Below, piece after piece: positions 1 to 5,601 of a DNA stretch of 7,125 bases; position 1 is the stretch's first letter; each line of letters starts with the position of its first letter. The notes under the pieces were generated by a model. That model searched no databases. It worked only from the letters and a program-made list of their open reading frames with translations, and had not been told where the DNA came from. The stretch comes from an uncultured Prevotellaceae bacterium (GTDB lineage: Bacteria > Bacteroidota > Bacteroidia > Bacteroidales > Bacteroidaceae), in the NCBI GenBank assembly GCA_905202115.1, contig CAJKQZ010000128.1, forward strand, positions 1 through 7,125, written 5' to 3'. Position numbers and translations under genes: made by a program.

Positions 1-55
1 AGACATATTTTGAATTATCTCCCTTGTATTTTCAATTTCCTGCGGGAAGTTTTTT
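1..55 (-). repeat. Inverted copy of intergenic repeat, arm A
   Basis: These 55 bases are the exact reverse complement of 1482-1536, with no mismatch. Identity ends at base 56, where G faces T1481. The first 11 bases (AGACATATTTT) are the outer part of the 42-bp palindrome found whole at 1526-1567, so the window begins inside another palindrome copy. A reading frame that crosses arm A in the internal copy is closed here by a TGA just after the shared 55 bases, so the conservation is unlikely to be at protein level. Confidence 0.9.
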
Positions 56-177
56 GACCGTGTATATTTTCTTTCTATAAAAATTATGTTTCGGTTGGAT
101 TTTATGATTGCTGATTCTCTTGTAGAGTATTCTTCTGTTTCTATTGTGCTTATGTTATTAAAAGAGAAGGTATAAAA

Positions 178-208
178 CAAAAAAATTGATTGTCTCTCGA
201 CAACCAAT
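178..208 (-). terminator. Rho-independent terminator of the putative small RNA
   Basis: On the minus strand the segment 208-199 pairs with 194-185 over 10 positions (one G-U wobble) around a GAGA tetraloop at 198-195. It is followed by a T run (the A run at 179-185 on the plus strand). It lies only about 40 nt downstream of the inferred start of the minus-strand transcript. Confidence 0.75.
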
Positions 209-241
209 CTTCACTAACCTTAAATCTAATACCATGAAAAC
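178..241 (-). ncRNA. Putative small RNA of about 60-65 nt, minus strand
   Basis: A Bacteroidetes promoter on the minus strand (-33 TTTG, 19-nt spacer, -7 TACTTTTG) lies just upstream of a short stretch ending in a 10-bp hairpin followed by seven or more U residues. Nothing else fits between promoter and terminator, so the natural reading is a short independent transcript starting near 238-242 and ending near 178. The 5' part (about 210-240) looks unstructured and A/U-rich, as expected of a pairing region. From memory, similar sequence around the promoter and 5' end recurs between genes in Bacteroides genomes, which would suit a multicopy small RNA family; I cannot confirm this here. An ATG near the 5' end (minus strand, 235) opens a 25-codon frame that runs through the terminator, so a leader peptide is a weaker alternative. 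The transcript diverges from the BASS gene. Confidence 0.55.
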
Positions 242-245
242 ACTG

Positions 246-276
246 CAAAAGTACGAATTTATTTTTAACTGGCAAA
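246..276 (-). promoter_or_regulatory. Minus-strand Bacteroidetes promoter for the putative small RNA
   Basis: Read on the minus strand, the -33 box TTTG is at 276-273 and the -7 box TACTTTTG at 253-246, with a 19-nt spacer. This fits the known consensus TTTG / 19-21 nt / TAnnTTTG used by the primary sigma factor of Bacteroides. A start near 238-242 is inferred. Confidence 0.7.
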
Positions 277-372
277 TATTTTGGCAAAAAATACGGTTTT
301 TCTGTCGTTTTTTTTGATTTGTCATACTTAATGCGGGCCTGAAATGAGCGTGGGCCTTTTGAATAAATGTGA

Positions 373-380
373 TAACTTTG
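373..380 (+). promoter_or_regulatory. -7 box of the BASS transporter gene
   Basis: TAACTTTG at 373-380, followed by CGC, matches the Bacteroidetes -7 consensus TAnnTTTG. No good TTTG lies at the expected distance (around 349-354), so the -33 half is weak and an activator may be needed. The box overlaps an in-frame upstream ATG at 369, which argues that translation starts at 411, after the inferred transcription start. Confidence 0.55.
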
Positions 381-410
381 CGCATTAAAATTTACGGTAA
401 ATATATTGTT

Positions 411-1268
411 ATGAATTCAGTGTTGATTGTTTTGCCTATATTGACATTGCTGATGTTTGAACTTGGGCTGACAGTTAAAGTTTCCGATTTTACGAGGCTT
501 GTCGGGCGTCCGCGCCCTGTGATAGTGGCTTTGATAGGGCAGATTGTGGTTTTGCCGGCTATAGCGTTCGCATTAGCCGCCGTGTTTAATCTTCCTCCTG
601 TTTTGTATGTTGGATTGATATTGGTGGCATGCTGCCCGGGAGGGAGTTCTTCGAATGTCTTTTCCATGCTCGCAAAGGGCGATGTGGCATTGTCGGTGTC
701 GCTTACGGCGATGAACAGCATAATAACTCTTTTTACGTTGCCAGTAATCATGACATGGGCCATAAAAACAGCCGGAGCGGACACTTCGGCGACAATAAAC
801 CTTCCCGTAGGCAATTTGTTGGTTCAGAATCTTGTTTTGATGTTCATCCCTATTTTGTTGGGAGTTTTTGTGCGCCGGCGTTGGGAAAATACCGCTTTGA
901 AGATAGACAGGGTTCTGTCGAAGATAGCTTTTCCAGCTCTGATGTTCCTGGCCGCCATGTTCTTTGTGCAACACAGGCAGACCATATGCGATAATATAGG
1001 TGTGCTCGGGCTTTGTGTAGTTCTTTTGATAGTTATCGCTTCGGCTTGCGCCGCAGTGATGTCGCGTGTGTGCGTTCTTACGTCGCGCGAATGCCGCACT
1101 GTCGTTATCGAGGTGGGGATGCAGAATGCGGCTCAGGCTATAGCCGTTGCGAGCAGTCCTTTTATATTTAATAATGGAGCGATAGCAATACCGGCAATAG
1201 TTTATGCTTTGATGATGAACGTTGTACTATTGCTCTATGTGGGAGCTATCGTTTATTTTAAGCGTTGA
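411..1268 (+). CDS. Bile acid:sodium symporter (BASS) family transporter
   Basis: This 285-residue, very hydrophobic inner-membrane protein has about nine predicted helices and belongs to the BASS/SBF superfamily, whose members carry organic anions with sodium. Family hallmarks are visible: ELGLTVKVSDF near residues 17-27, the glycine-rich CPGGSSSN at 75-82 followed by a conserved helix rich in Ala, Ser and Thr, and E234-VGMQN-239 leading into a second broken-helix region. The last two lie where sodium and substrate sites occur in known BASS structures. Length is a little under the usual 300-330 residues but nothing looks missing. The frame is open back to 369, but the upstream ATG sits in the -7 promoter box, so ATG 411 is preferred. 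Substrate cannot be deduced; bacterial relatives include pantoate, bile acid and other organic anion carriers. The gene appears monocistronic, lying between a 55-bp perfect inverted repeat pair (1-55 and 1482-1536). I see no strong terminator directly after it. Confidence 0.9.
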   Translation: MNSVLIVLPILTLLMFELGLTVKVSDFTRLVGRPRPVIVALIGQIVVLPAIAFALAAVFNLPPVLYVGLILVACCPGGSSSNVFSMLAKGDVALSVSLTAMNSIITLFTLPVIMTWAIKTAGADTSATINLPVGNLLVQNLVLMFIPILLGVFVRRRWENTALKIDRVLSKIAFPALMFLAAMFFVQHRQTICDNIGVLGLCVVLLIVIASACAAVMSRVCVLTSRECRTVVIEVGMQNAAQAIAVASSPFIFNNGAIAIPAIVYALMMNVVLLLYVGAIVYFKR

Positions 1269-1481
1269 ATTATTAAGTTGACTGCTTTTATAGTGCTGTC
1301 TGTACGTTTTTCTGTTTGTTGCTCAACTTATGGAATGCAATATATTAGCGTAGAAAAAATATGTCCGAGACATTTTGACGTTCATCCGGTATAGACCTGA
1401 ACAGGTTTCGCTGAAAATCATCGGAGAGATAATTTTGAAAAAATATGCCTCCTGCGAAAAAAAATATTTTTTTTGTGTAGT

Positions 1482-1536
1482 AAAAAACTTCCCGCAGGAA
1501 ATTGAAAATACAAGGGAGATAATTCAAAATATGTCT
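1482..1536 (+). repeat. Intergenic repeat, arm A (internal copy)
   Basis: This is the exact inverted match of window bases 1-55. It runs directly into the 42-bp palindrome and on to arm B (1550-1624), so the internal copy shows the whole repeat as arm A, palindrome, arm B. Confidence 0.9.
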
Positions 1537-1567
1537 GAGATATTTTAAAATATCTCAGACATATTTT
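1526..1567. repeat. Perfect 42-bp palindrome at the repeat centre
   Basis: The half AAAATATGTCTGAGATATTTT (1526-1546) is followed without spacer by its exact reverse complement (1547-1567). Symmetry breaks at C1525 / T1568. As DNA it could extrude a cruciform; as RNA it would form a long A/U-rich hairpin followed by two more U residues, and could weakly terminate transcripts leaving the BASS gene. Partial copies lie at the first 11 and last 18 bases of the window. Confidence 0.9.
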
Positions 1568-1624
1568 TTACCATATATATACCTGCTGATTTTCAAGTGC
1601 TTGACCGCTGACCGTTTTTGTCTG
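1550..1624 (+). repeat. Intergenic repeat, arm B (internal copy)
   Basis: These 75 bases align without gaps to the reverse complement of 7051-7125, with about 7 mismatches by my hand alignment. The first 20 bases, covering half of the palindrome and its T run, are identical, as is the segment 1586-1603 (TGATTTTCAAGTGCTTG). Similarity fades after the shared GTTTTTGTCTG. Substitutions are scattered, in contrast with the perfect identity of arm A. Confidence 0.85.
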
Positions 1625-1850
1625 CAAACTTCTCCGGTAAAGCACCGCGATTTTTACAGAAAACAGTATATTTTATTCCTGAATGCTTTCAGGTGGGATT
1701 TTCGATTTAAATTATGATTTTAGCCGGTTCTATTTGTTTTGTTAAAGCGTATTCAGTCTTTTTTACGGGTTTTTGCTATAAACGAGTGGGTGAATTTGGA
1801 ATTTACGAACGGTGTTTAAGTTAAATAATCGTAAAACCTGTTTAATGACC

Positions 1851-1882
1851 TCGATTTTGTTGTCTGCATAGAACAAAATCGA
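1851..1882. promoter_or_regulatory. Putative operator: 11-bp inverted repeat
   Basis: TCGATTTTGTT (1851-1861) and AACAAAATCGA (1872-1882) form a perfect 11-bp inverted repeat around a 10-base centre. It covers the -33 box and the spacer and directly abuts the -7 box at 1883. Its half-sites are 21 bp apart, centre to centre, about two helical turns, which suits a dimeric DNA-binding protein. The regulator is not in the window. The repeat lies upstream of the inferred start, so a role as an RNA hairpin is less likely. Confidence 0.5.
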
Positions 1883-1890
1883 TATATTTG
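1856..1890 (+). promoter_or_regulatory. Promoter of the M23-DUF1599-BT_3928-tpiA operon
   Basis: The -7 box TATATTTG at 1883-1890, followed by CA, fits TAnnTTTG. A TTTGTTG at 1856-1862 offers a -33 box: its second TTG gives a 20-nt spacer, its first TTTG a 23-nt one. The inferred start near 1896 leaves a leader of about 40 nt before ATG 1936. Confidence 0.6.
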
Positions 1891-1935
1891 CAGGGTTAGA
1901 ACAAAAATAAAAGACCTCCGGTCTTAATCTTTCAA

Positions 1936-2841
1936 ATGAATTTACGACATAAATTATCAATTTTAGGACTTTTCGTTTTTACTTCTGTTTCTGTTCAGGC
2001 GCAAGACCTTATTGCAAGGCAGGCACCGGTAGACCGTATAACCCGTTCGGCAGATTCTGTCTCGCTTCAGCATTTGCTGAATGCTGAAAAAACGGAGGAA
2101 ATACGGGGCTTGTATACAGACTGGTCGAATGCGGTGGTACATTCGATGGATATAAATTCCGTTCCAGATTCTTTTAAATTGGATCTCCGCGATTTCTATA
2201 TGCCTACTCCCTCACGCCAGATAACTTCGAACTATGGCTATCGTCCTTCGTTCAGAAGAATGCATAAAGGGCTTGATATAAAGGTTTACGTAGGCGATAC
2301 CATTCGTGCTGCGTTTTCGGGAAAGGTGCGGGTTAGGAAATTTGAACGCGGCGGCTATGGATATTATATTGTAATAAGGCATTACAACGGCCTGGAAACG
2401 GTTTACGGGCATTTGTCCAAGCAGCTCGTAAACGAAGGCGATGAAGTAAAGCGTGGCGAACCGATAGGCCTGGGAGGAAATACCGGCCGCTCCAACGGCT
2501 CACACCTGCATTTTGAAGTTCTTTTCATGGGCGTGACAATAAATCCAGTGCTTATGTTCAACTTTCCCGAGCAGGATATAGTAAGCGACTACTTTACTTT
2601 CTATAAAAACGGAATAACGAACCGTAATATGTATTTCTCTTCGCCGATAGAGAACAAGGAGAATTCTACAGTCTCGGGCAATGTAATGGCCGAAGTTAAA
2701 TATCATAAGGTTTCGCGTGGTGAAACACTTAGTTCTATCGCTAAAAAAGTAGGTTCTTCTATAGATAAATTGTGTAGCCTTAACCGCATATCTAAACGTC
2801 AGAAACTGCGTCCAGGACAAATACTGAGGTATGAAGAATAA
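1936..2841 (+). CDS. Secreted M23 family peptidase with C-terminal LysM domain
   Basis: This 301-residue exported protein probably cuts peptide cross-links in peptidoglycan. A signal peptide (residues 1-22: basic start, hydrophobic core, ending VQA-Q) lacks a lipobox cysteine, so a soluble periplasmic protein is likely. The LytM/M23 domain spans about 92-207 and has the zinc ligands H110 and D114 (MHKGLDI) and H192 in the HLH motif at 190-192, plus the catalytic-type H159 in YGHL, so it appears active. A LysM domain (about 255-299, starting YHKVSRGETLSSIAKK) would bind glycan strands. The N-terminal 25-90 region resembles nothing I recognise. It is the first gene of the operon, downstream of the promoter at 1856-1890, and its end overlaps the next gene by 11 bases. 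Similar M23-LysM proteins act in cell separation or wall remodelling; the exact bond cleaved is not visible. Confidence 0.92.
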   Translation: MNLRHKLSILGLFVFTSVSVQAQDLIARQAPVDRITRSADSVSLQHLLNAEKTEEIRGLYTDWSNAVVHSMDINSVPDSFKLDLRDFYMPTPSRQITSNYGYRPSFRRMHKGLDIKVYVGDTIRAAFSGKVRVRKFERGGYGYYIVIRHYNGLETVYGHLSKQLVNEGDEVKRGEPIGLGGNTGRSNGSHLHFEVLFMGVTINPVLMFNFPEQDIVSDYFTFYKNGITNRNMYFSSPIENKENSTVSGNVMAEVKYHKVSRGETLSSIAKKVGSSIDKLCSLNRISKRQKLRPGQILRYEE

Positions 2842-3391
2842 TCAGGAAGCAATGAATACCGAAGTACAGTTTAAGGAAATTATAAGGATTTGTCGCGAAC
2901 TTTACGTTAAAAAACTGCATGATTATTCTACCGCATGGCGTATACTCCGTATCCCTTCGGTAACCGACCAGATTTTGAATAAGGCAAAGCGCATACGTTC
3001 GATTGAAGAAAAGGGCGTGGCGCTTGTAAACGAAGGTATCGAATCGGAATTCATAGGCCTTGTAAATTATAGCATAATAGGTTTGATACAACTTGAACTT
3101 CATCCGGTGTTGGAGGAAGATATCAGTGTGGAAGAAGCCATAAAGCTGTATGACAAGTATTCCGAAAAAGCATTCGAACTGATGAAACGAAAGAATCATG
3201 ATTACGGAGAAGCCTGGCGTGGAATGCGGATAAGTTCTTTTACCGATCTGATTCTAATGAAACTGTATCGCACAAAGCAGATTGAGAATCTGGAAGGAGC
3301 TACTTTGGAAAGCGAAGGCATAGACGCTAATTATAATGATATAATTAATTATTCTATTTTTGCTTTAATCAAGATAAATTATGGCGATTGA
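2831..3391 (+). CDS. DUF1599 protein with two tandem domain copies
   Basis: This is a 186-residue cytoplasmic, helical protein with no signal peptide. It consists of two copies of one domain: repeat 1 at about 15-88 (KKLHDYSTAWRILRI, then a VNYS-containing helix) and repeat 2 at about 105-182 (KRKNHDYGEAWRGMRI, then INYS). Shared positions are the HDY-x3-AWR-x2-R core, the TD-x-IL-x-K helix, the EGI segment and NYS. This matches DUF1599, which I recall is also called nucleotide modification associated domain 1 and occurs in phages; the biochemical function is unknown to me. The polar HDY and D residues could form an active or metal site, but this is inference. The gene overlaps the M23 gene by 11 bases and the next gene by 11, so translation is probably coupled. 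ATG 2852, preceded by AGGAAG, is a plausible alternative start giving 179 residues. Confidence 0.8.
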   Translation: MKNNQEAMNTEVQFKEIIRICRELYVKKLHDYSTAWRILRIPSVTDQILNKAKRIRSIEEKGVALVNEGIESEFIGLVNYSIIGLIQLELHPVLEEDISVEEAIKLYDKYSEKAFELMKRKNHDYGEAWRGMRISSFTDLILMKLYRTKQIENLEGATLESEGIDANYNDIINYSIFALIKINYGD

Positions 3392-4688
3392 ACGCAAAAG
3401 AATCATAATAAAAATTGCAGTTAATATTTGCAGCTTCTTTGTAGCTGCAATTTTTATTTTTTCCGGTTTTACCAAAGCCGTTGACCCTGTAGGAGGGGGA
3501 ATAAAAATCGGAGAGTACCTCAACGCCTTCGGTTTCGATTTGCTCGACGAAGAAAATCTGTTGGAGCTGTTCGCTTTTATTCAGTCGGTCCTGGAATTTA
3601 TGATAGGCATTTATTTGCTTTTGGGCATGCGTCGGAAACTTGTATCTAAGGTTCTGCTTGTGGTTATGATTTTCATGACAGCTTTTACCTTTTATTTGGC
3701 AAAGACCGACATCGTTACTAATTGCGGATGTTTTGGCGACGCAGTCAATCTGAGCAACTGGAATACTTTCTATAAAAATGTGATAATTCTTGGCGCGACC
3801 ATAGTGATAGCTTTTTATCCAACGGAAATATATAAAACTCTTCGCCTGAAGAACGAGTGGTTTGCAAAAGTCTACTCCTTTGCTTTTGTTTGCGGGTTGA
3901 ATCTGTATTCTCTTTACTACTTGCCTTTAATAGATTTTCGTCCATATTATATTGGGCAGAATATAATAGAAGGAATGGACATCCCTGCAGATGCAGAACC
4001 GCCGGTTTATGAAACTGTGTTTACGCTTAGAAAAAACGGAATAGAAAAGCAGTTTACTTTGGAAGACTATCCGGATTCTACATGGGAGTTCGTCGATTCT
4101 AAAACAAAACTTATAAAAAAAGGATACGAACCTGTTATAGCCAATTTCACTTTGTATGAATTTATAACAGGGAATGAGGTTACTGATGACGTTTTGAGAG
4201 ATAACGATTACTCGTTCTGGTTGATAATTCCGTATATAGAAAAAACTGACAACGGGGTTATAGATGCCATAGAAGACATTTACGATTACTGTCAGCTTTA
4301 TGGTTATAAACTTTACGGTTTTACTTCTTCCGGAGAAGAAGCTGTTCAGGAATGGAAGCATAGCGCGGGGATTGATTTCCCGTTTTATCAGGCGGATGAC
4401 ATATTGTTGAAAACAATGATACGATCTAATCCTGGTTTAATGCTTGTGCATAAAGGAAGTATCATTAATAAATGGAGTAAAAATAATATGCCGGATGATG
4501 AAGTGCTTACAGCTCCGTTGGAAAAGTTAACTTCAATTTACGGAACTGCGGAAAAGGGCTTGAAAGGTGTTTTTAAGTATCTTGGTTTTTTTATTATTCC
4601 GCTATTATTTCTTATTTTCGCAGACAAATACAGGCAAAGCCGAAAGCGGCATAAGGTAAATGATTCCAATCATAAGAAAGTAGAATAA
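3381..4688 (+). CDS. BT_3928 family membrane protein, DoxX/MauE-like with thioredoxin-like domain
   Basis: This is a 435-residue membrane protein. The N-terminal 1-150 is a DoxX/MauE-like bundle of about four helices (about 9-30, 64-82, 87-107, 130-147) with the FSGFTKAVDP motif after helix 1 and NCGCFGD (C115, C117) before helix 4; CGCFG is typical of MauE-type proteins linked to disulfide chemistry. A further helix lies at about 161-183. Residues 205-390 form a soluble region whose later part (about 275-385) looks thioredoxin-like: FWLIIPYIE strand, helix, YGFTSS strand, and a SNPGLMLVHKG segment with a likely cis-proline P351. It lacks the CxxC active site. A final helix (400-415) precedes a basic tail. 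It lies between the DUF1599 gene (11-base overlap) and tpiA (21-base gap). I infer an envelope redox or maturation role; substrate unknown. Confidence 0.78.
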   Translation: MAIERKRIIIKIAVNICSFFVAAIFIFSGFTKAVDPVGGGIKIGEYLNAFGFDLLDEENLLELFAFIQSVLEFMIGIYLLLGMRRKLVSKVLLVVMIFMTAFTFYLAKTDIVTNCGCFGDAVNLSNWNTFYKNVIILGATIVIAFYPTEIYKTLRLKNEWFAKVYSFAFVCGLNLYSLYYLPLIDFRPYYIGQNIIEGMDIPADAEPPVYETVFTLRKNGIEKQFTLEDYPDSTWEFVDSKTKLIKKGYEPVIANFTLYEFITGNEVTDDVLRDNDYSFWLIIPYIEKTDNGVIDAIEDIYDYCQLYGYKLYGFTSSGEEAVQEWKHSAGIDFPFYQADDILLKTMIRSNPGLMLVHKGSIINKWSKNNMPDDEVLTAPLEKLTSIYGTAEKGLKGVFKYLGFFIIPLLFLIFADKYRQSRKRHKVNDSNHKKVE

Positions 4689-4709
4689 CAAATTAAAACT
4701 AAATAAAAA

Positions 4710-5468
4710 ATGAGACGGAAAATTGTAGCAGGCAACTGGAAAATGAATATGGACCTGCAGGACGGAATTGCTTTGGCAAAAGAATTGAGCGAAGATTTGA
4801 GTAAGAACAAACCCAATTGCGGCGTTGTTATTTGCACTCCGTTTATTCATTTGGCTTCTGTTGCTTCTATAATAAACAAGGACGTTATGAATCTCGGTGC
4901 CGAGAATTGCGCAGACAAAGAAAAAGGCGCTTATACGGGCGAGGTTTCAGCAAGTATGGTTCGCTCTACCGGTGCGGAATACGTAATACTCGGACATAGC
5001 GAGCGCCGTGCTTATTATAACGAGACTCCCGAGATACTGAAAGAAAAAGTAAACCTTGCTCTTAATAATGGACTGAAAGTTATTTTCTGCATAGGAGAAG
5101 TTCTTGAAGAGCGCGAGGCCGGTCGTCAGAACGAGGTTGTAGGCGCACAGTTGGCAGGTTCATTGTTCGAGCTTACAAAAGAGCAATTTTCGAACATCGT
5201 GTTAGCTTACGAACCCGTATGGGCAATTGGAACAGGTAAGACTGCTACTTCCGATCAGGCAGAGGAAATGCATTCGTTTATCCGCAAGACCATAGAGAAT
5301 AAGTTTGGCGCAGAAGCAGCAGAAAACGTTACAATCCTTTATGGAGGAAGCTGCAAACCTTCGAATGCGCGCGAACTTTTCAGCAAGCCCGACGTTGATG
5401 GAGGACTTATTGGCGGAGCGTCGTTAAAGGCTGCAGATTTTGAGGCCATTATTGATGCTTGGAAATAA
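4710..5468 (+). CDS. tpiA: Triosephosphate isomerase
   Basis: This cytoplasmic glycolytic enzyme interconverts dihydroxyacetone phosphate and glyceraldehyde 3-phosphate. The 252-residue length is standard. All catalytic residues are present: N9 and K11 in AGNWKMN, H96 in VILGHSERR, and E168 in AYEPVWAIGTG, which also contains the phosphate-gripping loop 6. The phosphate-binding YGGS (211-214) and GGAS (235-238) are intact. Start ATG 4710 is preceded by an A-rich leader (ACTAAATAAAAA) typical of Bacteroidetes initiation sites rather than a Shine-Dalgarno sequence. It is the last gene of the operon that starts at 1936, 21 bases after the BT_3928-type gene, and is followed by a strong terminator at 5481-5533. 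No separate promoter is obvious, so its expression probably depends on the envelope genes upstream. Confidence 0.98.
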   Translation: MRRKIVAGNWKMNMDLQDGIALAKELSEDLSKNKPNCGVVICTPFIHLASVASIINKDVMNLGAENCADKEKGAYTGEVSASMVRSTGAEYVILGHSERRAYYNETPEILKEKVNLALNNGLKVIFCIGEVLEEREAGRQNEVVGAQLAGSLFELTKEQFSNIVLAYEPVWAIGTGKTATSDQAEEMHSFIRKTIENKFGAEAAENVTILYGGSCKPSNARELFSKPDVDGGLIGGASLKAADFEAIIDAWK

Positions 5469-5480
5469 TTATACGAATAT

Positions 5481-5533
5481 AAGGAAACCGCTTGTCCGAA
5501 AAATGTTCGGAAAGCGGTTCCTTTATATTTTTA
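5481..5533 (+). terminator. Rho-independent terminator after tpiA
   Basis: AACCGCTT (5486-5493) pairs with AAGCGGTT (5512-5519) and TCCGA (5495-5499) with TCGGA (5507-5511), closing a 7-base loop with one bulged G. AAGG / CCTT extends the base of the stem. A T-rich tract follows (5522-5532). It ends the M23-to-tpiA operon and separates it from the SPOR gene. Confidence 0.9.
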
Positions 5534-5601
5534 TATAGCTTTATTCTATTATTCTGTAGAAAAAATAGTATTATCCCTTGCCGTGTTTTCTTTGATTTGA
5601 T

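Larger units (their letters stand above)
1..410. other. Intergenic region before the BASS gene
   Basis: This stretch has no convincing protein gene. It holds the repeat arm at 1-55, an AT-rich stretch at 56-175 in which I see no motif, the minus-strand small transcription unit at about 178-241, and the plus-strand promoter box of the transporter at 373-380. A 75-codon minus-strand open frame at 158-385 is judged spurious because it crosses both the minus-strand promoter and the terminator hairpin. Confidence 0.7.
1354..1569. repeat. MITE-like element with 23-bp terminal inverted repeats
   Basis: The left end at 1354-1376 (six A, then TATGTCCGAGACATTTT) is the reverse complement of 1547-1569 at 21 of 23 positions. 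The 216-base interior codes for nothing convincing. It contains a direct imperfect repeat (GAGATAATT followed by an A run and ATATG, at about 1424-1446 and 1515-1533), an 18-bp A8-TA-T8 palindrome (1457-1474), and a TCCTGCG / CGCAGGA pair (1450-1456 and 1493-1499). I see no clear target-site duplication, and similarity to other copies runs past the right terminus, so the true borders are uncertain. No transposase is present in the window. Confidence 0.45.
1269..1935. other. Long intergenic region with repeat element and operon promoter
   Basis: No supportable protein gene lies in these 667 bases. In order it holds: an AT-rich stretch with a weak 7-bp inverted repeat (AAGTTGA / TCAACTT) after the BASS gene; a 216-base element with imperfect terminal inverted repeats (1354-1569); the perfect palindrome 1526-1567; arm B of the dispersed repeat to about 1624; a stretch at 1625-1850 with only a minor hairpin (CCTGAA / TTCAGG, 1678-1693); and the promoter and inverted repeat of the next operon (1851-1890). 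Two short minus-strand open frames (1345-1527 and 1763-1960) are judged spurious. Confidence 0.75.

Noticed and set aside
158..385. Minus-strand 75-codon open frame
   Set aside because: It crosses a promoter and a terminator hairpin and has no recognisable protein features.
369..410. Upstream ATG extending the BASS protein by 14 residues
   Set aside because: The ATG at 369 lies just before and in the -7 box at 373-380, so it would not be in the transcript; the added residues are polar/basic and not family-like.
1457..1474. A8-TA-T8 palindrome as a separate functional site
   Set aside because: Low-complexity symmetry that arises easily in AT-rich DNA; noted only as part of the repeat element.
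1345..1527. Minus-strand 60-codon open frame in the repeat element
   Set aside because: It overlaps the repeat; in the identical arm at 1-55 the same frame meets TGA right after the shared bases, so the conservation is of DNA, not protein.
1354..1624. CRISPR array
   Set aside because: Repeats here are inverted and not regularly spaced, there are no uniform spacers and no cas genes.
1678..1693. CCTGAA / TTCAGG hairpin as a terminator
   Set aside because: Only a 6-bp stem with no T run directly after it (GTGGGATTTT follows); not enough to call.
1763..1960. Minus-strand 65-codon open frame before the M23 gene
   Set aside because: It covers the M23 promoter and inverted repeat and has no family-like motif or promoter of its own.
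5533..5601. Promoter of the SPOR gene
   Set aside because: One is expected after the terminator, but the best candidate (TAGCTTTA) departs from consensus and lacks a -33 partner, so it is not listed.
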